The notes beneath the pieces were generated by a model that was not told the origin of the DNA, ran no database searches, and saw only the letters and a program-made list of their open reading frames with translations. The position numbers were made by a program, and so were the translations under genes. From contig JBEKLQ010000045.1 in the NCBI GenBank assembly GCA_050010115.1, positions 1-28,434 on the forward strand: a stretch of DNA of 28,434 bases, given 5' to 3'. The DNA is from JAKACA01 sp050010115 (GTDB taxonomy: Bacteria > Actinomycetota > Acidimicrobiia > Acidimicrobiales > Bog-793). Of the stretch, positions 1 to 7,131 are shown piece after piece (position 1 is the first letter of the stretch; each line of letters opens with the position of its first letter).

Positions 1-2
1 TT

Positions 3-497
3 AAAAGGGCTGGTCGTATTGACAGCCAATACCTGGTTATGCCACCAGACAGCGCGCAACGGGAGCGTATTCTCGCAGGAAAGAAGGGGGTCGCTCGATG
101 GAAAAGCATTCCGGTCCCAGTGCGAGACACAATCCGTGCTCGGACGGTCTTCTTCTCCTACGTCGAGCTCACCGATCTCGCCCGCAGGGTGTCGGCGCGC
201 GGTTCCCGGCTATCTGGGCGCGCACTCGGAAGGTGCGTTCGGGAGGTTCTTGATGAGTCTCGGCCGGCCATCGCCCTTGGGCCGTACGAGTCGCGTCTCA
301 AGCGCGACGACGTCGGCGATCGCAAGCCCCTTCAGGAGTTCGCGATGTTGGTGAGCCTCGACATCCAAGCCGGCGGCCAGCCTGAGCGGGCGGGTACTTG
401 GGTCGCCGCCGGAGTCCAGGAGGCTCTAGGGCAGAACGAAGTCCGGGATGAGGCTGTTGCCGAGGTCCTCCGTAAGCGGTTTCCAAGCCTGGCATGA
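3..497 (+). CDS. Unrecognised protein, 5' end outside the window
   Basis: The reading frame is open from the first bases of the window to the TGA at 495-497. The ATG at 39 is therefore probably internal, and the true start lies to the left. I do not recognise the family. The visible 164 residues are basic in the first half and helical and charged towards the C-terminus, with no membrane segment or obvious motif. The stop overlaps an ATGA at 494, and the next gene's ribosome binding site follows within 30 bases, so it is probably translationally linked to the deoxyribosyltransferase-like and PEP-synthase-like genes downstream. It may be the third member of that cassette. An annotation starting at 39 would cut a longer protein short. 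Confidence 0.6.
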   Translation, partial: KRAGRIDSQYLVMPPDSAQRERILAGKKGVARWKSIPVPVRDTIRARTVFFSYVELTDLARRVSARGSRLSGRALGRCVREVLDESRPAIALGPYESRLKRDDVGDRKPLQEFAMLVSLDIQAGGQPERAGTWVAAGVQEALGQNEVRDEAVAEVLRKRFPSLA

Positions 498-535
498 CCT
501 TCCCACCTACTCCTCTGCATTCGAAGGAGGTCGCG

Positions 536-1120
536 ATGGTCCTCGGGGCGTTTGCGTGCCTCGGCGAGCGTCAGGCGGTATATGTCAGCAGCCCGTTCAC
601 GACCGGCCGCTTGCACATTGCGTGGCGCGCCGCTCAAGAGGGTGACGGACCGGAGTCGCTCGGCCAGCTTGCTAGGTATGAGCATCAGGTGCTCGGACCA
701 AACCGGGCAACCGCGAAGCAGTTCGTTGACGATCTCAGACGACAGCTTCCCGGAGTCGTGATAGATCCTCTTGCGTTTCCAGATCAGATCGATTGGACGC
801 AGGATGATTACCGAGCCATGTGGGCGGATGTGGTGAGGCGTCATGCGTCGGCTGTGGTTTTTCGGACCGGTTGGCAATGTAGCAGCGGCTGTTCGTTTGA
901 GTTTTTGGTAGCTGTGCAAGAAGGACTTCCCCTATTGAACGAGGATTTGAACCCTTTCAGCGTCGATGACGGAGTGAGGCTGCTGCGCGAAGCTGCCCTA
1001 GAGAGTCAAGCGCAGGGCGTCTCCTCCGCGTTTCTTGAGCACGTTCTTGCAGCTCTCGGCGACATCGGAAGTCGCCGGACCGGGACGAGCAAGAGTGCGG
1101 CCAGGCCAGGAGAGCGATGA
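536..1120 (+). CDS. DUF4406 / nucleoside 2-deoxyribosyltransferase-like protein
   Basis: A 194-aa protein. The start at 536 is chosen because AAGGAGG lies at 524-530, five bases upstream. An ATG at 494 overlaps the previous stop but has no ribosome binding site. Residues 15-23 read YVSSPFTTG, like the first beta-strand/loop of the nucleoside 2-deoxyribosyltransferase and DUF4406 fold. Near residue 120 a VVFRTGWQCSSGCSFEF segment matches the family pattern of a small-residue turn followed by a Glu, where enzymes of this fold place their catalytic acid. Enzymes of this fold cleave or transfer N-glycosidic bonds of nucleosides or nucleotides. The substrate cannot be read here. The gene overlaps the PEP-synthase-like gene by ATGA, so the two products probably act together. 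Confidence 0.6.
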   Translation: MVLGAFACLGERQAVYVSSPFTTGRLHIAWRAAQEGDGPESLGQLARYEHQVLGPNRATAKQFVDDLRRQLPGVVIDPLAFPDQIDWTQDDYRAMWADVVRRHASAVVFRTGWQCSSGCSFEFLVAVQEGLPLLNEDLNPFSVDDGVRLLREAALESQAQGVSSAFLEHVLAALGDIGSRRTGTSKSAARPGER

Positions 1121-2529
1121 CAACGGGTGACGGGGTTGTGATCGTTCGCGGCGAGGACGGCGGGCACTTCAAAGACAGTGGCCTCGACGCGGTCGCGGAG
1201 AGGGGCAATGTCGCACAGTTCGTCAGTTTTGGCCCAGGTGCCGAACCGGCGCTGCGCTTCGCGAGGCTGCGCGGCTATCCGCGAAACTTTCGCTTTGCCT
1301 CGATACGCGACGCGGTTGCGACGCTACTGAGTTGCGCGCCTGAGTCACTGGTCAATGTGCGGAGCTTCGATCCCGGAGCTGTGGAAGGCAACGAGTTTCT
1401 GTATGGAATACAGGGCGTCGATAGGGCGGTTGCCGAAGTTGTCAGGCTGGCTTCGTCCGGTCTGTATACGATTGTTAACGAAACCATCGATGTGAAGGAT
1501 GGGGGAGTTTCGGGGGTTGCCTACGCGGGAGTCCTCGAGTTCGCTCCAGGTGATACTCCGAGGTGTGTCGAGAAGCCGGGCACCGCAACATTCTCTCTCG
1601 AGTTGGGGCTCCGGGTCCTTGAGACTGTTTATGGTTTCCGGCCGTCCTTCGAAAACAGCAACGACACACGAGTCGAGTTCAGCATACACCCGCTTAGACG
1701 AGGGGTCCGCGGCGAACATACGATTATTTGGGAGGTTCGGCGCTTGCCTGGGCTGCGGCTATCGGCTCGGACGACATGGCCGAATCACTTCAGCCGACTG
1801 CTCGGCGACAAGGCGTTCGGGCTGCTTCTGGCCGCGGTCAGAGGCTTGTCCGTGCCGTCCAGCCTTGTGGTGCCAAGGGAAGTCGCTCCGTTTCGGTTCG
1901 GGCAATCAACTGGGACGGGTGAGCAGTGGATCCGAACCTCTCCGAGGGAGCCGACTCCCGGCAGATTTACGACGCACCGTGGCTGGCTTGATCCCTACTT
2001 ATTGATGGACAAGGAGGACCGTGCGGGAACAGCGATCTCCTCGGTCATCGCGCAGGAAGGAGTTGCATCGGCCTATTCAGGGGCATTGATCACGTCAGTG
2101 CGAGGCGAGGTTGTGATCGAGGGGGTTCAGGGAACGGGCGAAGCGTTCATGATGGGAACCGCTCCGCCGGAGCCGCTGCCGGCACGTGTGCGCGAAGACG
2201 TCATGGCGGCATGGCGGCAAGCGAGCGGTGACTTCGGTCCAACACGGATGGAATGGGCCCACGATGGACAGAGGGTCTGGGTCTTGCAGCTGCATCAAGG
2301 CGCTGCGGAGTCGGAGAACACCGTCGTCTTTCCAGGGCCGGCTCGCACCTACCACCGATTCGACGTTTCGGATGGGCTTGACGCCTTGCGTGCTTTGGCG
2401 GTCGAATTGCGCGATTCCGGCGATGGGATCGTTCTGGTGGGCAAGGTCGGCGTCACGAGCCACTTTGGCGATGTGCTTCGCAAAGCGCACATTCCTTCGA
2501 TGCTTGAGTCCTCGGGTACGAATCAATAG
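1117..2529 (+). CDS. PEP-synthase / pyruvate phosphate dikinase-like protein
   Basis: A 470-aa protein whose ATG overlaps the previous stop. Residues 1-225 form an unrecognised N-terminal region with a NDGGVSG-like motif (KDGGVSG near 128). At about 229-252 there is an LGDKAFGLLLA...LSVPSSLVV signature like the start of the PPDK/PEP-synthase ATP-grasp domain. Residues 306-330 (ISSVIAQEGVASAYSGALIT) and 377-392 (EWAHDGQRVWVLQLHQ) match the rest of that nucleotide-binding core. The C-terminus (about 437-460) has a GVTSH...AHIPSML segment like the swivelling phospho-histidine domain, with the His kept. The protein is much shorter than PEP synthase (about 790 aa) and lacks the PEP-binding TIM barrel. 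It is therefore probably a phosphotransfer or ligase-type enzyme acting with the upstream deoxyribosyltransferase-like protein rather than a glycolytic enzyme. Confidence 0.65.
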   Translation: MTTGDGVVIVRGEDGGHFKDSGLDAVAERGNVAQFVSFGPGAEPALRFARLRGYPRNFRFASIRDAVATLLSCAPESLVNVRSFDPGAVEGNEFLYGIQGVDRAVAEVVRLASSGLYTIVNETIDVKDGGVSGVAYAGVLEFAPGDTPRCVEKPGTATFSLELGLRVLETVYGFRPSFENSNDTRVEFSIHPLRRGVRGEHTIIWEVRRLPGLRLSARTTWPNHFSRLLGDKAFGLLLAAVRGLSVPSSLVVPREVAPFRFGQSTGTGEQWIRTSPREPTPGRFTTHRGWLDPYLLMDKEDRAGTAISSVIAQEGVASAYSGALITSVRGEVVIEGVQGTGEAFMMGTAPPEPLPARVREDVMAAWRQASGDFGPTRMEWAHDGQRVWVLQLHQGAAESENTVVFPGPARTYHRFDVSDGLDALRALAVELRDSGDGIVLVGKVGVTSHFGDVLRKAHIPSMLESSGTNQ

Positions 2530-2730
2530 GCAACGCAGAGCCGCCGTCGCACGCCGCCTCCGGTTTCGTGTGACCCGGGCTGTACCCGGCGGCTGGCTCT
2601 CCGGCCCGACCCAAGGTGCCCAGGGCGTCGAGCGTTCGGCCAGGTCCACCGAGCTCGAGCTCCCCACAAATGACAACCACCGACGGGCTCTCTATGGGTG
2701 CCTGCCGCTGGATGCTCAACAGCTACACCG
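2530..2730. other. Intergenic stretch before the ISL3 element
   Basis: About 200 bases with no convincing gene. The only structure seen is a weak hairpin, CCGGG-5 nt-CCCGG, around 2573-2587, which lacks a T-tract. A short ORF starting near 2671 would read across the IS insertion site once the element is removed (33 codons), but it has no ribosome binding site and no recognisable motif. Confidence 0.3.
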
Positions 2731-2738
2731 AGAATTCT
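2731..2738. repeat. Left 8-bp target-site duplication of the ISL3 element
   Basis: AGAATTCT here is repeated exactly at 4664-4671, immediately outside the other IS end. Eight bases is the usual ISL3 duplication length. The duplicated octamer is itself a palindrome. With the outer flanks, the empty site reads CCGAGAATTCTCGG, a 14-bp palindrome. Confidence 0.9.
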
Positions 2739-2844
2739 GGCTCTTCGCGTTGAAGTGGGGAATCGGTGCCCAGCTTCAGCGATCCCAAGGCATCTCAAGT
2801 TCGAACGCCCAGCCCGACGTCGACCGAGCGCCAAACCGAGCCGA

Positions 2845-3255
2845 CTACAAGTCGGCGCCGTCCTGTAGGTCCTGTGGCAACGGCAGATTGAGCAATCGGA
2901 TCAACCGCCTCGTGGTTTCCTCAACGAAGTCATCGGTGGGCTCCGTCGCTCCGGCTTCGGCCAAGAGAGGAAGGACGGCTTCCTTCGTGATCGTCGCTCC
3001 TACAGCCAGCGTCGCCCACTCAACGAAGGCTGTCGCCTCAGCGTCGCGATCGACGGGTCCTCCTGCAGTGGGATCGCCGAAGTAGTCGCACGGGTCGAAG
3101 CCCAGGTAGAAGCGACCGAGACCGGACGCTCTCGGCCTGTAGTCGACCGTAGCGACGTCGCTGTCGTGAATGTCGATCCGGAGCCAGACGTCTCCGCTCG
3201 GCGAGTCACTCCAGCCCGCATCTGATGAGTAGACAAAGGTGCCGAAGAAGCCCAC
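2845..3255 (-). CDS. Conserved hypothetical protein, ISL3 passenger gene
   Basis: A 136-aa acidic protein beginning MGFFGTFVYSS. It resembles small uncharacterised actinobacterial proteins with an N-terminal WxxDIHDSDxAxVDYRP-like block, a GRFYLGFxPxDYF block and an acidic helical C-terminus. It has no signal peptide, membrane helix or catalytic motif. It lies inside the ISL3 inverted repeats and is transcribed away from the transposase, with about 96 bases between the two starts. It would therefore move with the element. A chromosomal gene captured by the IS is the simplest explanation, and its role is unknown. Confidence 0.7.
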   Translation of the reverse strand: MGFFGTFVYSSDAGWSDSPSGDVWLRIDIHDSDVATVDYRPRASGLGRFYLGFDPCDYFGDPTAGGPVDRDAEATAFVEWATLAVGATITKEAVLPLLAEAGATEPTDDFVEETTRRLIRLLNLPLPQDLQDGADL

Positions 3256-3351
3256 TCCCTGAATCTACGGCTGGACCATCCACCAACGCGGTCAGAGGTC
3301 CCGACATCGTGGCTGCTGCTTAAGGACAGCGACGACGGAGGGACCTCTGAC

Positions 3352-4659
3352 ATGGGTGACGGTACTGGGCTCGCCGAGGCACTGCTTGGACTTGACGGCT
3401 TTCGGGTGCTCGAGGTGAGCGAGACACCCGACGAGCTCGTCGTCACGGTCGAGACGACCGCAGAAGTCGTCGGCTGCATGACCTGTGGCGTCCAGGCCGA
3501 GGCGCACGATCGCCTCCGCGTCGATGTCAGGGACCTGGCCTGCTTCGGTCGTCCGGCCCGCCTCGTGTGGTCGAAGCGGCGCTGGCGGTGCCTGGAGAAC
3601 GAGTGCCCCGCGAAGACGTGGACGGAACAGTCGGCACACGTGCGGCCGAGGGCGGTGCTCACATGTCGCGCCGGCATCGAGGCCTGTCGCCAGGTGGGCG
3701 AGTTGGCCCGGCCGGTCTCGGGTGTCGCCGACGAGCTCGGTGTGTGCTGGTGGACGGTCATGCACGCCGTCGAAGCTCACGGCAGGCCGCTCGTCGACGA
3801 CCCGGATCGAGTCGGGCCCGTCACCTCCCTCGGTGTCGACGAGACCTCGTTCTTGAAGGCCAACCGGGAACACCCCGTCATCTACGCCACGGGCCTCGTC
3901 GACCTGGACGGGAAGAAGGTGATCGACATGGTGGAAGGCGCCGCCGCTCGTGACCTGCGCAGGTGGTGCGCCGGCACCGACGAGGAGTGGTTGAGAGGTG
4001 TGAGGGTCGTCGCCACCGACCTGGCGGAGTCCTACCGGGCCGGCCTCAGCCCCCACCTCGACCACGCCGTGCGCGTGGCGGACCCCTTCCATGTCGTGAG
4101 AGTCGCCAACCGGTGCCTCGACACCGTGCGCCGGCGCGTGCAGAACGAACTCCTCGGCCACCGCGGACGAAAGCACGACCCCCTTTATCGCATCCGAAAG
4201 CTGCTTCTCTCGGGAGCCGAGCGGCTCGACGAACGCGGCAGCTCGAGGATGCTGCTCGGGCTTCGCCTCGGTGACCCTGACGACCACGTTCTCGGCGCCT
4301 GGTTGGCGAAAGAGTCCGTGCGCGACGTCTATCTCACCGACGATCCCCGCATCGCCGCCGTACTGCTCGACAAGGCCATCGCCGGCTGCCTCGCCGACGA
4401 CGTGCCGGAGGTTCGCTCGCTCGGGAACACCCTCAAGCGCTGGCGATCGGAGATACTCGCTCACCACGAGACCGGAGCTTCGAACGGCCCGACCGAAGGG
4501 CTCAACCTCTGTGTGAAGAAGGTCAAGCGCGCCGGCCACGGCTTCGCCAGCTTCGAGCACTACCGGCTTCGAGTCCTGCTCCATGCCGGCGGTGTCACCT
4601 GGCCGTCACGACCAAAGCCACCGAGGATCCGATCGACCTCTCCCCACTCAAACGCGTAG
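3352..4659 (+). CDS. tnp: ISL3-family transposase
   Basis: A 435-aa DDE transposase. The ATG is preceded by GGAGGGAC at the normal distance. The N-terminal part has the ISL3 zinc-binding pattern: CMTCG near 42, then CLENECPAKTW near 81. Next comes a helix-turn-helix region (about 100-140). The catalytic core starts at GVDETSF (about 162), continues through VRVVATDLAESY (about 218, second Asp) and includes a C-terminal SNGPTEGLN segment (about 380-388) that holds the family's catalytic Glu. Length and motif order match complete family members. The stop at 4657-4659 falls within the right inverted repeat. Confidence 0.93.
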   Translation: MGDGTGLAEALLGLDGFRVLEVSETPDELVVTVETTAEVVGCMTCGVQAEAHDRLRVDVRDLACFGRPARLVWSKRRWRCLENECPAKTWTEQSAHVRPRAVLTCRAGIEACRQVGELARPVSGVADELGVCWWTVMHAVEAHGRPLVDDPDRVGPVTSLGVDETSFLKANREHPVIYATGLVDLDGKKVIDMVEGAAARDLRRWCAGTDEEWLRGVRVVATDLAESYRAGLSPHLDHAVRVADPFHVVRVANRCLDTVRRRVQNELLGHRGRKHDPLYRIRKLLLSGAERLDERGSSRMLLGLRLGDPDDHVLGAWLAKESVRDVYLTDDPRIAAVLLDKAIAGCLADDVPEVRSLGNTLKRWRSEILAHHETGASNGPTEGLNLCVKKVKRAGHGFASFEHYRLRVLLHAGGVTWPSRPKPPRIRSTSPHSNA

Positions 4660-4663
4660 AGCC

Positions 4664-4671
4664 AGAATTCT
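4664..4671. repeat. Right 8-bp target-site duplication of the ISL3 element
   Basis: An exact copy of the AGAATTCT at 2731-2738, immediately outside the right inverted repeat. Together the pair fixes the element boundaries. Confidence 0.9.
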
Positions 4672-4677
4672 CGGCGA

Positions 4678-4695
4678 CACCCTCGATTGAGGGTG
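4678..4695. other. Perfect 7-bp hairpin just outside the ISL3 element
   Basis: CACCCTC and GAGGGTG surround a GATT loop. There is no T-run on either side, so an intrinsic terminator is not well supported. The rest of 4672-5042 holds no gene I can defend. A 78-codon GTG-start frame at 4805-5041 has no recognisable motif. Confidence 0.35.
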
Positions 4696-4977
4696 AGCAA
4701 CTAGGGTGCTTCGACCGCGGCCCCCGACGGTACGAGCAGCGACGACACCAGAATGAGTTCACCTATGCTTCGGGCACGGCGCTGAGTGTCCAGGCAGTGT
4801 CGGTGTGTCCATTGGAGAGGTGCGAGAGCGTGAAGGGTCCAAAATTCGCAAGGGCGTCATCGTCGCTGGCATCGGATCGGGGTGGCGTCACCGGGCGTCA
4901 ATGGTTCGCCGGGTGGAAGAGCAGGTCGGCGGTCCTGTCCGCTCCTCGGATCGGAAGGGGAGCGCTGGATCTGATCG

Positions 4978-4991
4978 TGACAGTACTGTCA
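4978..4991. promoter_or_regulatory. 14-bp perfect palindrome, possible operator
   Basis: TGACAGTACTGTCA is a perfect dyad with the symmetry expected of a dimeric repressor site. It sits just beyond the end of the transposase remnant at 5043-5212, in sequence without a recognisable gene. It does not match the actinobacterial LexA box. No regulated gene can be named. Confidence 0.3.
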
Positions 4992-5042
4992 TCCGCCGGA
5001 TGCGGTTGTATGCGCGGCAGCGGCAGCTGAGGGATTGGTGAT

Positions 5043-5212
5043 TCAGGCGGCGAGCTCGTACTGGTGGATGACCCCGCCGAGGATGTCCCGACGGACGACC
5101 TTTCCGCCGACCGTGGTGGTCGAGCGAGGGACCGGTTGTTCGAGCTTCAGGCCGCGGTGGGGTCGAGCCCGTTGTAGTGCTCGATGTACTCGCCGAGGAT
5201 CGACTCCAGGTG
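5043..5212 (-). pseudogene. C-terminal remnant of a DDE-integrase (rve) transposase, copy 1
   Basis: On the minus strand from 5212 the sequence reads HLESILGEYIEHYNG. It then needs a one-base frame change to continue RPHRGLKLEQP, followed by VVRRDILGGVIHQYELAA and a stop at 5043. The same C-terminus occurs in the copy at 7183-8243 (HLESVLNEYVRHYNNERPHR; RRDVLGGIIHEYDWAAA). Only the last 55 or so codons remain, with no DDE residues except what may lie just outside. It is dead sequence marking an old insertion or rearrangement next to the two-gene operon. Confidence 0.8.
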
Positions 5213-5241
5213 GCTAGCCGGCGAGTCGTCTTCGGCAGCTG

Positions 5242-5688
5242 CTATTCGCCAGCGGGATGAAGGCAACCTCGATCCCGCGCCCTGGCCAGCAGGATCTTGC
5301 CGGCTCTCTCGCTTGCTTTACGTCCGAGCTCGCGAAAATCGATGAAACCGTGAGGGTTTCCGGTCGGCCGCTCGCCGAAGCTACGCAGCCCTGCGGTCTC
5401 GGCCTCTCCCACGGTGACGGCCCAACTGCCAGCCGATTCGAGGTTCAGCACGGTCGTATGGTGCTGAAAGGCTCTCTCTGCCGTTGTCAGGCTCCCGCGG
5501 GCGATCGATAGCGCGCCGGCGTCCTTTTTTGTGGGGACGAACGCTTGGCTCGTTGGCGAGCCATCGTCGATCCACTTCGGATGGACCTGGCGGAACAACA
5601 ACTCGGCCAAGTCTTCGAGCAACTCTTCGGGTGACTGCGCCTCGTCAGTTGACGCCGACGTGTCAGCGTCCTCTTCGTCGCCCGTCAC
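5242..5688 (-). CDS. Conserved hypothetical protein, second gene of a two-gene operon
   Basis: A 148-aa protein. The GTG at 5688-5686 overlaps the upstream gene's TGA (GTGA), which decides the start over the longer open frame. After an acidic N-terminus (SPEELLEDLAELLFRQ) it has an FRQVHPKWIDDGSPTSQAF block. Next come TKKDAGALSIARGSLT, a SWAVTVGEA segment and a NPHGFIDF motif. Uncharacterised actinobacterial proteins with this block order exist, always without an assigned function. It has no membrane helix. The tight coupling to the 369-aa gene implies that the two products work together. An old transposase remnant starts 29 bases beyond its stop. Confidence 0.72.
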   Translation of the reverse strand: MTGDEEDADTSASTDEAQSPEELLEDLAELLFRQVHPKWIDDGSPTSQAFVPTKKDAGALSIARGSLTTAERAFQHHTTVLNLESAGSWAVTVGEAETAGLRSFGERPTGNPHGFIDFRELGRKASERAGKILLARARDRGCLHPAGE

Positions 5689-6794
5689 GACGCCTGAAGC
5701 ACGAACTGGGCGATTTCCTCGACGCTGCTGCTCGTGAAGACCGGCTCCCTCGCCTGCCCGGAGGCGACGTTTACCGCTATCGCGTAAAGCTTCCCTCCCG
5801 GCTCGAAGGTGATGCTGACCTCCTGACCCTCCAAGCTCCACTCTGCCTGAACTCCTCCGTCAAGCGTCGCGAATACACGCGCCCGAGGAATTTCGAACGT
5901 CATGAGATCCGCCAAGACGCGGCGTGCCCACTGAAGCGCTGATGGGTCGAGCGGAACCCCCTCTCCGTCCAACCATCCCTCTTCCAGCTCGGCGATCTCG
6001 TTCAACCTTTGGTCCAACGCATCCAGGGCCTCAGCGTCGTCCACCGGCGTCACTTCATGGAGTGCATCGAGACGGAGTAGCCGCCGGTCAGCGTCGAATA
6101 CGCCGACTCCGGAGATGCGCACGGGCGGCCCCTCGTGCTTAGGAGCCAGTACGTCCTTCACGTGTGGGAACGTCAGCTCGTCCAACGGAGCGGCGACAGC
6201 CGTCCCTGGGCCGAGTCGAAGTCGGATCAAACACCTCATTTTGTCACCGTCGACTTCCGACACCCACCCGATGTCTTGCACGTCCTCCAGGTAGACGTTT
6301 CCGTACTTCAGGAGCAAGTCTCGGCGGACCTCACGCGTGTACACCGGGCCGCTCGACCCAATGCCTCGAAGCTCGATTGCCTCGTCAGGCCGGAGAGTCT
6401 GGCCAAATCTATTGAAGAGAACAAGCGCGTCCGATGGGAAGGACTCCGGCAGGGGTAACTTTGCGACGATCGCCTCCACCGCCTGATCGATGAGTTCCCG
6501 CGCTTGGACGAACTCGTCGTGTTGGAGGAGCGTTCCGGACGGCTTCACGCGTTCGAGGACCGGTTGCGCGCTTCCCTCTTCCACCGTGCGCAAGCGGAGT
6601 TCGAAGCTGTCCGTGAACCCACGGAGAACCCGCTGCCGATCCGGATGGGCAGTCAGGTAAAGCTCCTTGGCAACGCCCACGACGAGGTCTTGATATGCGG
6701 CGAGCTCGACCAAGGCGGCAACAGGCATGCCACCGTCGTCGAAACGACCGCCGGTCAACCGGAGGCGCGCAAAAGGTTCCAGGGTCCCGTCCAC
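5685..6794 (-). CDS. Large protein of an uncharacterised two-gene operon
   Basis: A 369-aa protein. The GTG at 6794 is preferred because sequence further upstream in frame is Arg/Pro-rich and not protein-like. A GGGAG lies about 14 bases upstream. I do not recognise the N-terminal 120 residues (AYQDLVVGVAKELYLTAHPDRQRVLRGF). The middle part (about 150-240) is beta-rich, with YLEDVQDIGWVSEVDGDKMRC and LPLPESF-like blocks. The C-terminus (about 265-369) has RLNEIAELEEGWLDGEG, ARVFATLDGGVQAEW and VSITFEPGGKLYAIAVN. This last part occurs as a separate domain in uncharacterised bacterial proteins. No catalytic motif or membrane segment is seen. Its stop overlaps the 148-aa gene's start by four bases. 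Confidence 0.7.
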   Translation of the reverse strand: MDGTLEPFARLRLTGGRFDDGGMPVAALVELAAYQDLVVGVAKELYLTAHPDRQRVLRGFTDSFELRLRTVEEGSAQPVLERVKPSGTLLQHDEFVQARELIDQAVEAIVAKLPLPESFPSDALVLFNRFGQTLRPDEAIELRGIGSSGPVYTREVRRDLLLKYGNVYLEDVQDIGWVSEVDGDKMRCLIRLRLGPGTAVAAPLDELTFPHVKDVLAPKHEGPPVRISGVGVFDADRRLLRLDALHEVTPVDDAEALDALDQRLNEIAELEEGWLDGEGVPLDPSALQWARRVLADLMTFEIPRARVFATLDGGVQAEWSLEGQEVSITFEPGGKLYAIAVNVASGQAREPVFTSSSVEEIAQFVLQAS

Positions 6795-6971
6795 GCGATC
6801 ATTATGACTCCCGCCAGTGTCACGACGTGGTCGTCGAGTTCGGGGCCTTCCGCGAACGGGCAAGCGGAGGCTCCACGATGTGTCGGGCACCGGGCTGATC
6901 CTCAGGCGTTCGGGCACTAATCGTCGCCTGGTTGGCCCTCGGTGATTAGGCGCGTGCAACCCGTGCGCCGA

Positions 6972-7131
6972 TCACGACCGTGCGTCCGCCTCACCGGCTA
7001 GCTCAGCCAGTCGGCGCCGTGTCGTCTCGACGCAGGCAGGGTCAAGGTCGCGACCTTCGAGGACGCAGGCAACGGCCGTCGTTCCCGAGCCGAGGAAGGG
7101 ATCGACGATCAGCTTGAAGGGTCCGTAAAGC
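6972..7131 (-). pseudogene. 3' fragment of a DNA methyltransferase
   Basis: The minus strand reads LYGPFKLIVDPFLGSGTTAVACVLEGRDLDPACVETTRRRLAEL and ends at a TGA at 6974-6972. DPFLGSGTT is the SAM-binding motif I of N4-cytosine/N6-adenine methyltransferases that carry it near the C-terminus. The stretch after VLEGRD is a few residues shorter than usual before the acidic DxDP loop. Nothing of the target-recognition or catalytic (DPPY-type) part remains. The gene is cut at about 7131 by the decayed insertion sequence. It suggests that a restriction-modification or orphan methylase gene once stood here. Confidence 0.72.

Larger units (their letters stand above)
2739..4663 (+). mobile_element. 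Complete ISL3-family insertion sequence with passenger gene
   Basis: A 1925-bp element. Imperfect 23-bp terminal inverted repeats (20 of 23 identical) lie at 2739-2761 and 4641-4663. They start GGCTCT(T/A)CGCGTT and end AGTGGGGA. A perfect 8-bp AGAATTCT duplication flanks both ends. The transposase is intact and its stop codon lies inside the right repeat. About 590 bases of the left half do not belong to the transposase and hold a divergent 136-aa gene, so the element is longer than a minimal ISL3 copy. Intact ends, the duplication and the full-length transposase suggest a recent insertion. Confidence 0.9.

Noticed and set aside
39..41. ATG at 39 as the start of the first gene
   Set aside because: The frame is open to the window edge with protein-like codons, so the gene most likely begins outside.
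3292..4584. 430-codon open frame antisense to the ISL3 transposase
   Set aside because: It is the mirror of a high-GC gene whose sense frame has all ISL3 motifs. The antisense product is Val/Gly/Asp-rich without motifs.
4805..5041. 78-codon GTG frame next to the ISL3 element
   Set aside because: No ribosome binding site, no known motif, and it runs up to the transposase remnant on the other strand.
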